From Cyclobacteriaceae bacterium (GTDB taxonomy: Bacteria > Bacteroidota > Bacteroidia > Cytophagales > Cyclobacteriaceae): a stretch of DNA of 64,000 nt. The stretch lies in NCBI GenBank assembly GCA_028285445.1, contig JANQPQ010000044.1, positions 124,001-188,000 of the forward strand, in the 5' to 3' direction. This document shows, one piece after another, positions 41,941 to 50,082 of the stretch (position 1 is its first letter; the number at the start of each line of letters is the position of its first letter). The notes under the pieces are model-generated. The model was not told the origin of the DNA. It saw only the letters and a list, made by a program, of their open reading frames with translations, and made no database searches. Both the position numbers and the translations under genes were made by a program.

Positions 41941-44586
41941 TTACTCATTTCTCAAACTCCTGGCAGGATTTGCAGCCGCCGCCTTGGCTGTTTGTATGCT
42001 AACCGTGCCCACAGCAATTATTAGTGTAATCAATGCACTAAGGGCAAAAATGTCTGGCTTAATCGCAGTGCGGTAGGGAAAAGTTCGGAGCCATAAATCC
42101 ATCAGGTACCAGGTAGCCGGGAAAGCAATCATCATGCTTATTACTATCATTTTGAGGTAATCTCGGGATAGTAAAAACATGATACCAATCTCCGAAGACC
42201 CCAACACTTTTCTGATACCAATCTCTTTAAGCCGTTGAGCTGCCGAAAACGAAATTAAACCAAATAGCCCCAGGCAGGCGACAAAGATCGCCAGGAAGGC
42301 AAATCCCATGAAAATCTTATTGAATATCTCATCAGATTTGTATTGGGCATCGAATTGCTCGTCAAGAAAGTAATAGTCAAGGGGCGATTGTGGGAAGACT
42401 TCCTTCCAGGCTTTTTCCACCTCCTCTATCAACTTGGGCAGATCAGTAGTTGCCAGTTTCAAAGAATAGTATCGTCCTCTTTCAGCATTTAGCAAGAATA
42501 TTACCGGGTCCAACTCCTTCTTCAACGACTCCTGGTGATAGCTTTTAACAACACCTATAATTGGTCTATCTCCATTTCTAAAAATCATATGATCCTGTAA
42601 AGCAGTTTGAGTATTCTCAAGTTGCAGTTGGTTCATGGCCACCTCGTTGATAATTACTGCGTTAGTATCTGAAAGAATGTCTTCTGAAAAACCCCTTCCA
42701 TCTAAAAACTCTATCTCAAAGTCTTCCATAAATTGGTAATCACAGCTAACCAGGTAAATATCCTGGTAGTCCTCCGGCCTCGATCTCGCGGCGAAACCCC
42801 CGATTGAGAAGTTTTCCCTGCCCGGAAGGTTTGAAGAAAATGATACACTGCGAATGTCTGCCAGGCCGTTGAGTTTGTTTTTAAGGACAGCTGATCGATC
42901 TATTAGGTCTTGGCGGTCTGCAATTGAGGTGGGACTTACCAACACAAGAGTTTCATCAATGGAAATACCCAGATCCTGAGATTTCATGAATTTCACCTGC
43001 CGCACCACCAACATAGTACCGGCGATGAGCACAACTGAGATACAAAACTGGAATATTACCAGTGACTTTCTCAGCACTCCGCCCTTAACCCTACTTTGCT
43101 TCCCTTTCAACACTTGTACCGGATCAAAAGAAGTTAATACGAAAGCCGGATAGAGGCCGCTCAAAAATGTGCCAATGATCAGCAGCACCAACAGCCCACT
43201 TATGAAAATGGGGTTAAGAAATATCGTCATCGGGATGGAGAGCCTGGCTAATTCGTTGAACTGCGGAAGTAACAATACAACAGCTGAGATTGACACCAGC
43301 ATAGCAACAAGATTGTATAGGAAAGATTCCACAAGAAACTGACCGATTAACTCCTTTCTTTTGGCTCCTAGCGATTTCCTTACGCCGGTCTCTTTGGCTC
43401 GCTTCGTTGCCTGTGCGGTGGCCAGGTTTACGAAGTTTGACCAAGCGATGATCATAATTATTACAGCGATAACCATCAAAAAATACACGGCCTCGGCGCC
43501 ACCATTCTCCCCCATGTCCCAACTTAGATTAGAGTATAAGTGAATCTCCTTTAAAGGCTGAAGATGCAGCGTTTCATGCATGCCACTTTCGTCAAACCTT
43601 TCTCCTTTATAATTCCTTAGATAGTTGGTTAGGCTTTCTTGGAAATCATTGGTGTTTGTCTCCGGATTAAGTTTTATGAAAGTATAGAAATCATACCAGC
43701 CCCAATTCTCAGGAAATCGATTGTACAACTCCCCTTGCGACGCCATGGATTGGATAATTTCGAAATGCATATGCGAGTTGGTTGGCATCTCAGCCATTAC
43801 CCCCGTAACCTCCAGGTCTCTATTGCCACGATAGTTTAAAGTTTTACCTATGGGGTCGGCCTCACCAAAGTACTTACTGGCTATACCTTCAGAAATCACA
43901 ACCTTGTTCGGTCCCGAAAGCACATCTTCAGGGGAACCTTTCAGCAGCTTAAATTTGAAGAGCTGGAAGAAGTTGCTGTCGGCGTAAACGCCTTTATCTT
44001 CATTGAAAGTGCTAATGTTGCCGTTTTCATCACTATGGGTATACACTCCTCCACCGAAGGGAAGTATTCGCAGGAATGTTTCTACTGCAGCCTGGTCTTT
44101 ATGTAGGTTGGGCCCAACCGCCGGAAAAGTCACCGCACTTTGAAAAATCTGCTCCTTATTGCTAAACCTATCCATTCGCAGTCGATAGATTCTGTCTACA
44201 TCATCATGAAAACCATCGAAGCTCAGTTCAGTGCTTACATATGAGGCGATTAGCAGGCAACTGATCATGCCTATGATCAGTCCACTTAGATTGATAAATC
44301 CATAGGATCTGTGTTTGCTAAAATTTCGGTATGCTACTTTCAGGTTGTTGATGTACATAACGGTAAAATTCGATTTCGACTTCTTAGAATGCCTTTGATA
44401 TGCATAGGGCTTGAAGCACTTAGCGACCAACAGCCAACAACTAATTCTTGCCTTTGTCAGCCCTTCATTCTGAAGGGCTTCTTCAAAAACTTCTTCAATG
44501 TCACCAGAGATCTCTTCAAATCTCTCGGGGCTACAATACCATCTCAAGAATCTCATTGCCGCCACTGGCGGTCTGCGATCTCTCAT
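41941..44586 (-). CDS. FtsX/MacB-type permease with N-terminal prefix domain (second PadR partner)
   Basis: The 881-residue product has the prefix domain in the first 70 residues (PVAAMRFLRWYCSPERFEEI, then SGDIEEVFEEAL), in the same position as in the other PadR-linked permease. It continues with the usual halves: first helix YGFINLSGLIIGMISCLLI, extracytoplasmic domain, KETGVRKSLGAK at the first FtsX triad, and KEIGIRKVLGSS near the C-terminus, ending KAAAANPARSLRNE. It begins two bases after the PadR stop, so it is coupled to that gene. ATPase and substrate are unknown. Confidence 0.9.
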   Translation of the reverse strand: MRDRRPPVAAMRFLRWYCSPERFEEISGDIEEVFEEALQNEGLTKARISCWLLVAKCFKPYAYQRHSKKSKSNFTVMYINNLKVAYRNFSKHRSYGFINLSGLIIGMISCLLIASYVSTELSFDGFHDDVDRIYRLRMDRFSNKEQIFQSAVTFPAVGPNLHKDQAAVETFLRILPFGGGVYTHSDENGNISTFNEDKGVYADSNFFQLFKFKLLKGSPEDVLSGPNKVVISEGIASKYFGEADPIGKTLNYRGNRDLEVTGVMAEMPTNSHMHFEIIQSMASQGELYNRFPENWGWYDFYTFIKLNPETNTNDFQESLTNYLRNYKGERFDESGMHETLHLQPLKEIHLYSNLSWDMGENGGAEAVYFLMVIAVIIMIIAWSNFVNLATAQATKRAKETGVRKSLGAKRKELIGQFLVESFLYNLVAMLVSISAVVLLLPQFNELARLSIPMTIFLNPIFISGLLVLLIIGTFLSGLYPAFVLTSFDPVQVLKGKQSRVKGGVLRKSLVIFQFCISVVLIAGTMLVVRQVKFMKSQDLGISIDETLVLVSPTSIADRQDLIDRSAVLKNKLNGLADIRSVSFSSNLPGRENFSIGGFAARSRPEDYQDIYLVSCDYQFMEDFEIEFLDGRGFSEDILSDTNAVIINEVAMNQLQLENTQTALQDHMIFRNGDRPIIGVVKSYHQESLKKELDPVIFLLNAERGRYYSLKLATTDLPKLIEEVEKAWKEVFPQSPLDYYFLDEQFDAQYKSDEIFNKIFMGFAFLAIFVACLGLFGLISFSAAQRLKEIGIRKVLGSSEIGIMFLLSRDYLKMIVISMMIAFPATWYLMDLWLRTFPYRTAIKPDIFALSALITLIIAVGTVSIQTAKAAAANPARSLRNE

Positions 44587-44588
44587 TA

Positions 44589-44921
44589 CTACAGGTTTTG
44601 AAAAGCTGCTGACGGAATTTGCTCTCTCAACTTGCTGCGAAGGGCCATGGATTGATCCAGTGCCTGCTTGCCTGCCACAGTAATGGCAAATAGACGTTTT
44701 CTTTTCCCTCCTCTTGAAGCCGAGGCCTCTCCCAATCTAGAGCTTAAGAACCCCTTTTCCTCCAATCGATACAAGACTGGATGCACGGCGCTAATACCCA
44801 CCTTACGGCCACTTTGCGCTGCCAATTCCTTTGCAACGGCCACGCTGTAGGCATTGTCAAACAATATGCCCACAGTTAGCAATACAAGTTCTTCAAACTC
44901 ACCAAGATTGGTCCTTTTCAT
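44589..44921 (-). CDS. PadR-family transcriptional regulator (second copy)
   Basis: This 110-residue winged-helix protein has the same length and layout as the PadR at 31267: LGEFEELVLLTVGILFDNAYS, then the recognition helix HPVLYRLEEKGFLSS and the wing RGGKRKRLFAITVAGKQALDQ. The two differ enough to be old paralogues. A palindrome ATTACA-TAAT-TGTAAT lies 13 bases upstream of its start and is a likely operator. Its gene is followed by the prefix-domain permease with a two-base gap. The expected role is local repression of the two-gene operon, relieved by an unknown signal. Confidence 0.93.
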   Translation of the reverse strand: MKRTNLGEFEELVLLTVGILFDNAYSVAVAKELAAQSGRKVGISAVHPVLYRLEEKGFLSSRLGEASASRGGKRKRLFAITVAGKQALDQSMALRSKLREQIPSAAFQNL

Positions 44922-44933
44922 AAATTATTATTA

Positions 44934-44949
44934 ATTACATAATTGTAAT
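44934..44949. promoter_or_regulatory. Palindromic operator candidate upstream of second PadR gene
   Basis: ATTACA (44934-44939) and TGTAAT (44944-44949) form a perfect inverted repeat around TAAT, within a strongly AT-rich tract whose flanks (ATTATTATTA and AATAATAAT) extend the symmetry. It lies 13-28 bases upstream of the minus-strand PadR start at 44921. Its core differs from the TTGTACAA of the first PadR operator, as expected for paralogues with their own sites. Confidence 0.5.
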
Positions 44950-45085
44950 GAAAATAATAATATTCCAAACGAAAAAATAGAAACTTAGGTTTCAGCCAGC
45001 CCAAAACTGCCAATTAGAGTAGCATAGAACCACTCTTGTGCTAGATCTAAACTAATTTTCCATTTCCTCCGTGAGTTCGAATAGT

Positions 45086-45940
45086 ATGAACTACCTAAGA
45101 TTTGCATTATTCATTATGGGCTTAGTGATGCTAGGGTCATGCGACGAACAGATCTCGGCTGGTGATTCTCGCAAAGCCCGAAGAATTGTCAAAAAGGCAT
45201 TCGATGATCGCTTCGGCCTTAAGGTTGATCATATTCCGCTGGAATACAGTGAATTTGCAAATCGCTGGGTCAGCACCTTGTATTATGATGGTAGCCTCTA
45301 TCGGGTTTATGTACTGCCGAATGGCGATGAAAGAGCAGACCGCTTTCAACTTACATTTCCTGCTGGTACGCAAAAGATCTTGGTGGCTATAGTCAATCAC
45401 CCGGAGCTAGCGTTTGAGGACGTAATTGGAGATACCTGGAGCGAGGTTCAAGATGCAATCAACGCTGAACATCAAGCCTACGCCGAGCGACAAGCTTTTT
45501 CAACACCTGTGGTTCAGTTCGAAAATACCAATGTGCTTATTAACCCTGATCGTATCACTTCCGGTAGCCAAGAAGAGCTCGCCGGGATTCTGGCTGAGGA
45601 TGGTATGGACAGGAACGAATTCGACATTCTGGTATTACTTGATATTGATTATGACGTTAACGCTGGTGGTTTCGCCAGCTTCCGCGGTAGATTTGTTGGT
45701 ATGGGTTGGATTTACGGAGATCAGGTGGCCAGGGAACTCAACCGGGAAAACCTCATGGGTATAGCAAATGCCATTTACCATCATGAAATTGGCCACGTTT
45801 GGGGTTGGGAACATGAATGGGCGATACCAGAAGGTGTGAACGCAGGATTCATCACAGTGCCCGTTCTATTTGGCTGGCACGACATGGATGGTGACGGAGT
45901 ACCGGAGATTCTGGATTCTAACCCTTACGGCATCAAGTAA
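45086..45940 (+). CDS. Metzincin-motif zinc metallopeptidase lipoprotein
   Basis: From the ATG at 45086 the product has 284 residues with a lipoprotein signal (FALFIMGLVMLGSC). The consensus HExxHxxGxxH is present in full as HEIGHVWGWEH, starting at residue 233, giving three histidine zinc ligands and the catalytic glutamate. The C-terminal HDMDGDGVPEILD has the DxDxDG spacing of calcium-binding thrombospondin-3/EF-hand-like loops. The N-terminal 200 residues belong to no family I know. It probably cleaves or binds proteins outside the cytoplasm. It is convergent with the LytTR gene, with no gap between stops. A GTG 15 bases earlier is an alternative start. Confidence 0.8.
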   Translation: MNYLRFALFIMGLVMLGSCDEQISAGDSRKARRIVKKAFDDRFGLKVDHIPLEYSEFANRWVSTLYYDGSLYRVYVLPNGDERADRFQLTFPAGTQKILVAIVNHPELAFEDVIGDTWSEVQDAINAEHQAYAERQAFSTPVVQFENTNVLINPDRITSGSQEELAGILAEDGMDRNEFDILVLLDIDYDVNAGGFASFRGRFVGMGWIYGDQVARELNRENLMGIANAIYHHEIGHVWGWEHEWAIPEGVNAGFITVPVLFGWHDMDGDGVPEILDSNPYGIK

Positions 45941-46702
45941 TTATCCATTAAGAATCTGGTCTAACTTGTGCTTGTAGCTGCGACTAAGTTTCACCTTAAC
46001 ATTTTCCCCAACGAAGAGGAAGTATTCTCCATGAAAGTAGGGTTCAACTGCAATTATCTTCTTCCTATTAACTATCACCGACCGGTGTACCCGGGTGAAG
46101 ATTGATGGATCTAGCGAGTGCTCTAAGTCACCAAGCTTATAACTCCCCACCTTAAATTCTTCCTCCCGATAGATCTTCACATAGTTGTCCATCGCTTCTA
46201 TATGAGTAATGTCTTCCACGGGAATCAGGTGCGATCGACCTTTCTCCTTACTTATAAGGTTAGTCTTGTACTTTTGATTTTGTTGCTCATTTAGGCTAGC
46301 CAGAAGCTTAGAAAATATTTCAGGGTCATCAACTCCCATCTTTAAATTTTCGGCCACCCGAACCATACTTTCTTTGAATCGACCCCTGTCCACAGGCTTC
46401 AATAGGTAATCAAGAGCATTTACTTCAAATGCCTGTATGGCGTACTCATCAAATGCTGTTACGAAAACGACAACCGGAAGCGGCGGAGTCAGTTTCTCAA
46501 TAACCTGGAACCCATTCATTTCCGGCATCTGAATATCCAGTAGAAGCAAATCCGGTTTGTGCTCTTTGGCAAGTTCCAGTGCCTCTATGCCTGAAGCTGC
46601 CGACCCCACAATGTCAAAATGCTGAAAGTCGCTTAGGAAAGACTGGATTAGTTTCCTGGCGTCTAACTCATCATCAACAATTAGCGCCCTATAGTTTCTC
46701 AT
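45941..46702 (-). CDS. LytTR-family response regulator (second)
   Basis: From the ATG at 46702 the protein has 253 residues. The receiver has the acidic pair in LIVDDELDARK, the phospho-acceptor D56 in LLLLDIQMPEMNG, VVFVTAFDEYA and the conserved lysine in DYLLKPVD. The LytTR DNA-binding domain covers about 150-253 (ITHIEAMDNYVKIY, then FTRVHRSVIVNRK). Its start overlaps the kinase stop by 14 bases, so translation is coupled. It differs from the first LytTR protein in its longer linker, and its targets are not obvious; the nearest candidate regions are the genes on either side. Confidence 0.93.
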   Translation of the reverse strand: MRNYRALIVDDELDARKLIQSFLSDFQHFDIVGSAASGIEALELAKEHKPDLLLLDIQMPEMNGFQVIEKLTPPLPVVVFVTAFDEYAIQAFEVNALDYLLKPVDRGRFKESMVRVAENLKMGVDDPEIFSKLLASLNEQQNQKYKTNLISKEKGRSHLIPVEDITHIEAMDNYVKIYREEEFKVGSYKLGDLEHSLDPSIFTRVHRSVIVNRKKIIAVEPYFHGEYFLFVGENVKVKLSRSYKHKLDQILNG

Positions 46703-47813
46703 TGCCAATGGTGGTCTTGGTGGGAATATTTATTTCTGCGGCCACTCCCCCTGCTTTCCCATTAGAGGAGAGAACAAAGGAGGCATTCTCCCCATAGATC
46801 TTAGCTAATCGTTCCTCCACATTTTTAAGGCCAATTCCGGTTCCGCTAGATTTATCACCTGAATGGCCTAACTGACCTTCATTAAATAGTTGGATAACTA
46901 ATTGTCCCGAACGAACCTCGGCTGATAGCCTTATCTTTTTGGCATCGTTGTTTTTCGCTATTCCGTGCTTAATTGCATTTTCAACCAGCGGCTGAAGAAT
47001 AAGGTTAGGTACCACTACATAATTAGCCTCCTCCGAAACCTCAACCTCAACGGTTAGCCGATCCTTAAACCTTTCTCTTTCTATGTTGATGTAGAGCTCA
47101 AAAAATTCCAATTCTTTCTCGAATACGATGAACTGCTTCTTTTCATATACCAAAGCCCGCCTGAGAAATTCGCCAAGGTTTGTGGTCATGGCCATAGCTT
47201 CAGATTTCATTCCCTGATCAACAAGAGAATTGATGGTATTTAAGGTGTTGAAGAGAAAATGGGGGCTTAGTTGCAACCGTAATGCCATCAACTGAGCCTC
47301 ATTGAGTTGGTTTTGTAGCTCTTGGTTTTGTAGTTCTACTTTAGCCTGGCTAAGTGCCAATTCCTGTCTGTTTTGATGAGCCCTTAGCGCCGTTAAAATG
47401 GCAACCATTAAAACGTAAAACGGAATGTTGTTAACAAATCTATTGACAACATAAGGCTGATACTCTGTCCAGGTAATTGTTGACAAATCGAAATAGTGCC
47501 AAACAAAAGAGCTTAACACTACCCGAGAGTTGCTCAGTACCAGTAAGATGACAATGCCAGCCGCTATGTGGGCGGCCCAGCTGCGAATCCACGATTTAGT
47601 AAAGAATGGGAAGTGGTCTATGAGAGCCAGGATGATCGGTGTAGCTAAGCCCCACAAGTACCAGGTAGCATTGAAAAGAAGAAGACGCGGGTAATCGTTA
47701 TGCATGTCATCATCCGCGACGTTGATGTAGGAGTTTGTGGTAAAGAACACCGCCACCAATGTCCAAATAGAAAACACAAAGAGCCATTGTTTCTTGGATA
47801 GTTTCCTAAACAT
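46689..47813 (-). CDS. LytS-type sensor histidine kinase (second)
   Basis: The 374-residue protein has four membrane helices in the first 150 residues (QWLFVFSIWTLVAVFFT, FNATWYLWGLATPIILALI, WAAHIAAGIVILLVLS and NIPFYVLMVAILTAL). A coiled segment (NRQELALSQAKVELQNQELQ) leads to the His_kinase motif LRLQLSPHFLFNTLNTINSL and an HATPase domain with PNLILQPLVENAIKHGIAKN and GTGIGLKNVEERLAKIYG. It is the usual plan for LytS/AlgZ kinases. The start codon lies directly after the U-run of an upstream hairpin, which may control it. The kinase is coupled to the LytTR gene. Confidence 0.93.
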   Translation of the reverse strand: MFRKLSKKQWLFVFSIWTLVAVFFTTNSYINVADDDMHNDYPRLLLFNATWYLWGLATPIILALIDHFPFFTKSWIRSWAAHIAAGIVILLVLSNSRVVLSSFVWHYFDLSTITWTEYQPYVVNRFVNNIPFYVLMVAILTALRAHQNRQELALSQAKVELQNQELQNQLNEAQLMALRLQLSPHFLFNTLNTINSLVDQGMKSEAMAMTTNLGEFLRRALVYEKKQFIVFEKELEFFELYINIERERFKDRLTVEVEVSEEANYVVVPNLILQPLVENAIKHGIAKNNDAKKIRLSAEVRSGQLVIQLFNEGQLGHSGDKSSGTGIGLKNVEERLAKIYGENASFVLSSNGKAGGVAAEINIPTKTTIGNEKL

Positions 47814-47839
47814 AAAAAAGACGGAGTTTTCGCTCCGTC
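47814..47839 (-). terminator. Strong intrinsic terminator abutting the kinase start codon
   Basis: Read on the minus strand, a perfect 7-base stem GACGGAG/CTCCGTC with a six-base loop is followed at once by six Ts (plus-strand As at 47814-47819). This fits an intrinsic terminator for the lipoprotein gene ending at 47867. Its T-run ends where the ATG of the kinase begins (47813). Any transcript reading into the kinase from upstream must pass it, so it may also act as an attenuator. I saw no second promoter between. Confidence 0.75.
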
Positions 47840-47866
47840 ATTAATATACAAAAACCCAACATGTTG

Positions 47867-48607
47867 CTAGATTTCACTATCGAATATCCAAGGTCTTAAT
47901 CCTTTGCTATGAATTTTCAATGCATAGGGATAATCGTCGGAAATCCAGAATGTTTTGTCTCCACTTTTGCCACCAAGCGAGTGCACTTTCCAGGTTTGAT
48001 ACACTTTACCATCAATATTAAGTTCCTCCTTACCCTCAACTACCACGTCAACCCAGCCTATGGGAAACTCTTCACTGAAAATGAAAAAAGGCAAAGACAC
48101 TTTCAGGCCATTTTCCAGTGTCAATGCCTTTATAAAATAGTTCATCACGGCTATTTCGAACAAACCGTGTTCAAATTGTTTATCGAAATCTCCAACCCAG
48201 TCCCAATCTGAATCGGGTAAAGCTGTGAGCGACGCTGCCATTTGACCATTCTCAATATCTACTTTCATTTCATAGCCCTGGGAGTAATTCACCAACCTTC
48301 GGCCGGCATAGGACAAATCACCTGGGTTGAAGAATAGTGTATCAGGGAAAATCTTTTTGCCATTTTGCATCCTTATGGTTAGCCTCAATAGGTTACGAGA
48401 ATCCATGGCAATTTCACTAAGTCTGTACTCCATCGTGCCGCCTCTTCTCTTATACTTTACACCATGCTCCGTTAACTTAGAGGCATCCACCAATTGGTCG
48501 CCAGGGAAAACCTTTTGGTACTTGCCCGGCTCATAGTTTTGGCTATTACAGCCTGTCGCTATCATTAGCGTGATAACTACTACCATCAAAGAATAGCTTG
48601 TCTTCAT
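47867..48607 (-). CDS. DUF3108-like lipoprotein
   Basis: From the ATG at 48607 the product has 246 residues with a lipoprotein signal (LMVVVITLMIATGC, lipobox ATGC). The mature sequence begins with EPGKYQKVFPGDQLVDAS and is rich in strands: YKRRGGTMEYRLSEI, NYSQGYEMKVDIENG, and near the end DGKVYQTWKVHSLGGKSGD then FWISDDYPYALKIHSKG. This ending, a tryptophan/lysine strand pair before ALKI, resembles DUF3108 proteins, which share a fold with LolA-type carriers. Function is unknown. It may end at the strong terminator described at 47814. Confidence 0.65.
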   Translation of the reverse strand: MKTSYSLMVVVITLMIATGCNSQNYEPGKYQKVFPGDQLVDASKLTEHGVKYKRRGGTMEYRLSEIAMDSRNLLRLTIRMQNGKKIFPDTLFFNPGDLSYAGRRLVNYSQGYEMKVDIENGQMAASLTALPDSDWDWVGDFDKQFEHGLFEIAVMNYFIKALTLENGLKVSLPFFIFSEEFPIGWVDVVVEGKEELNIDGKVYQTWKVHSLGGKSGDKTFWISDDYPYALKIHSKGLRPWIFDSEI

Positions 48608-48771
48608 TAGCTTGATTTTCGTGGCAATTTTAGGGAAGAACAATAGGCCCCAGTTAGTCAAAATGGCCAGTTGGCCTATCTCAATGGCGAAATGGCCAAT
48701 CCCCCTGTGAAATTATGATTGCATAATCCTCGGCTATTCTCTATTATCGCTAAACACAAGAATTTGAAATA

Positions 48772-50076
48772 ATGCCTCGAATAATTATTCCAATCCTCGC
48801 AAGCCTGTTGTTTTCCACAGCATTAAATGCCCAAGTCTCAAAGAAAGAAAGGCGAATCATTTCTGCAGTGGATAAGTACAACCCCGAGGCTACCACCCTC
48901 TTGAAGGAAGTTGTAAACATGAATAGTGGTTCAATGAATTTCGAAGGTGTTAAGAAAGTAGGTGAAATCTTTTTGAAAGAATTTGAGGCATTAGCATTCG
49001 AAACGCGGTGGGTTGATGGCAAGCCTTTTAACCGTTCGGGTCATTTAGTTGCATCCTACGAAGGAAATGGCTCTGGCCCAAAGCTTCTACTTATTGGTCA
49101 CCTTGATACGGTTTTTGAACCTGACAATCCATTTCAAGAATACAAAATGCTAAACGATAGCATCATGCAGGGACCTGGCGTGGTTGATATGAAAGGAGGC
49201 GACGTGATTATCGTTTACGCTCTCAAAGCGCTAAAGGAAGCAGGTTTATTGAAGGGGATGTCGGTTGAGGTTGTAATGACCGGCGACGAGGAGAAAAGCG
49301 GAAGCCCCCTTAACCTCGCTCGTAAAGATCTGATAGAAGCAGCCAATAAAGCTGACATTGCGATAGGCTTTGAAAATGGGGATAGCAACCCAAGAACGGC
49401 GGTAGTTTCTCGTCGTGGCTCTTCTGGCTGGGTGTTAGAAGTTAGCGGAAATGCAGCACATAGTAGCCAGGTGTTTTCAGAAAAAGTGGGGGCTGGCGCT
49501 ATCTACGAAACCTCCAGAATTCTCACCCAGTTCTATGAGCAACTAAGAGATGAGGAGTTTCTCACTTTCAACCCTGGAGTTATGCTGGCTGGCACATCTG
49601 TCGACTACGATGGAGCCAATGATGGGGGTTCGGCATTTGGAAAAAGTAATGTGGTTGCACAAACAGCTGTTGTTCGTGGGGATATTAGAGCCGTATCACT
49701 GGAACAGCTTGCCCGTGCAAAGAAGATTATGCAAGAGGTAGTTGCCAACAACCTGCCACATACTAATGCCAAACTAACCTATAGCGAAGGCGGATACCCG
49801 CCCCTGTCTCCATCTGAGGGAAACAATGAACTACTGCGACTCTACAGCGCCGTAAGCTCCGATCTTGGGTATGGGGAAGTCACAGCCGTGGCTCCGATCA
49901 ACGCTGGTGCTGCTGATATCTCATTCACATCTGGTTTAGTCGATAAAGCAATGGATGGAATCGGGCTAAGCGGAGGTGATGATCATACAGAAGGTGAATA
50001 CGGAAATCTCAACATGCTACCAGCGTTAACTAAGCGAGCTGCGGTGTTTCTTTACAGATTATCAACACAAAAATAA
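48772..50076 (+). CDS. Secreted M20 family metallopeptidase (carboxypeptidase G2-like)
   Basis: The 434-residue protein has a signal peptide (IIPILASLLFSTALNAQ). The M20 di-zinc features are LLLIGHLDTVFEP (first His-x-Asp), GPGVVDMKGGDVI (bridging Asp), MTGDEEKSGS (catalytic Glu-Glu) and, after a dimerisation domain of about 110 residues, a terminal GLSGGDDHTEGEYGN with the last histidine. The VDMKGG phrase is typical of the glutamate carboxypeptidase branch. It should remove C-terminal residues or cleave small peptides in the periplasm. The gene starts in a 164-base divergent gap and ends six bases before the convergent uvrA. Confidence 0.92.
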   Translation: MPRIIIPILASLLFSTALNAQVSKKERRIISAVDKYNPEATTLLKEVVNMNSGSMNFEGVKKVGEIFLKEFEALAFETRWVDGKPFNRSGHLVASYEGNGSGPKLLLIGHLDTVFEPDNPFQEYKMLNDSIMQGPGVVDMKGGDVIIVYALKALKEAGLLKGMSVEVVMTGDEEKSGSPLNLARKDLIEAANKADIAIGFENGDSNPRTAVVSRRGSSGWVLEVSGNAAHSSQVFSEKVGAGAIYETSRILTQFYEQLRDEEFLTFNPGVMLAGTSVDYDGANDGGSAFGKSNVVAQTAVVRGDIRAVSLEQLARAKKIMQEVVANNLPHTNAKLTYSEGGYPPLSPSEGNNELLRLYSAVSSDLGYGEVTAVAPINAGAADISFTSGLVDKAMDGIGLSGGDDHTEGEYGNLNMLPALTKRAAVFLYRLSTQK

Positions 50077-50082
50077 CCGGCT

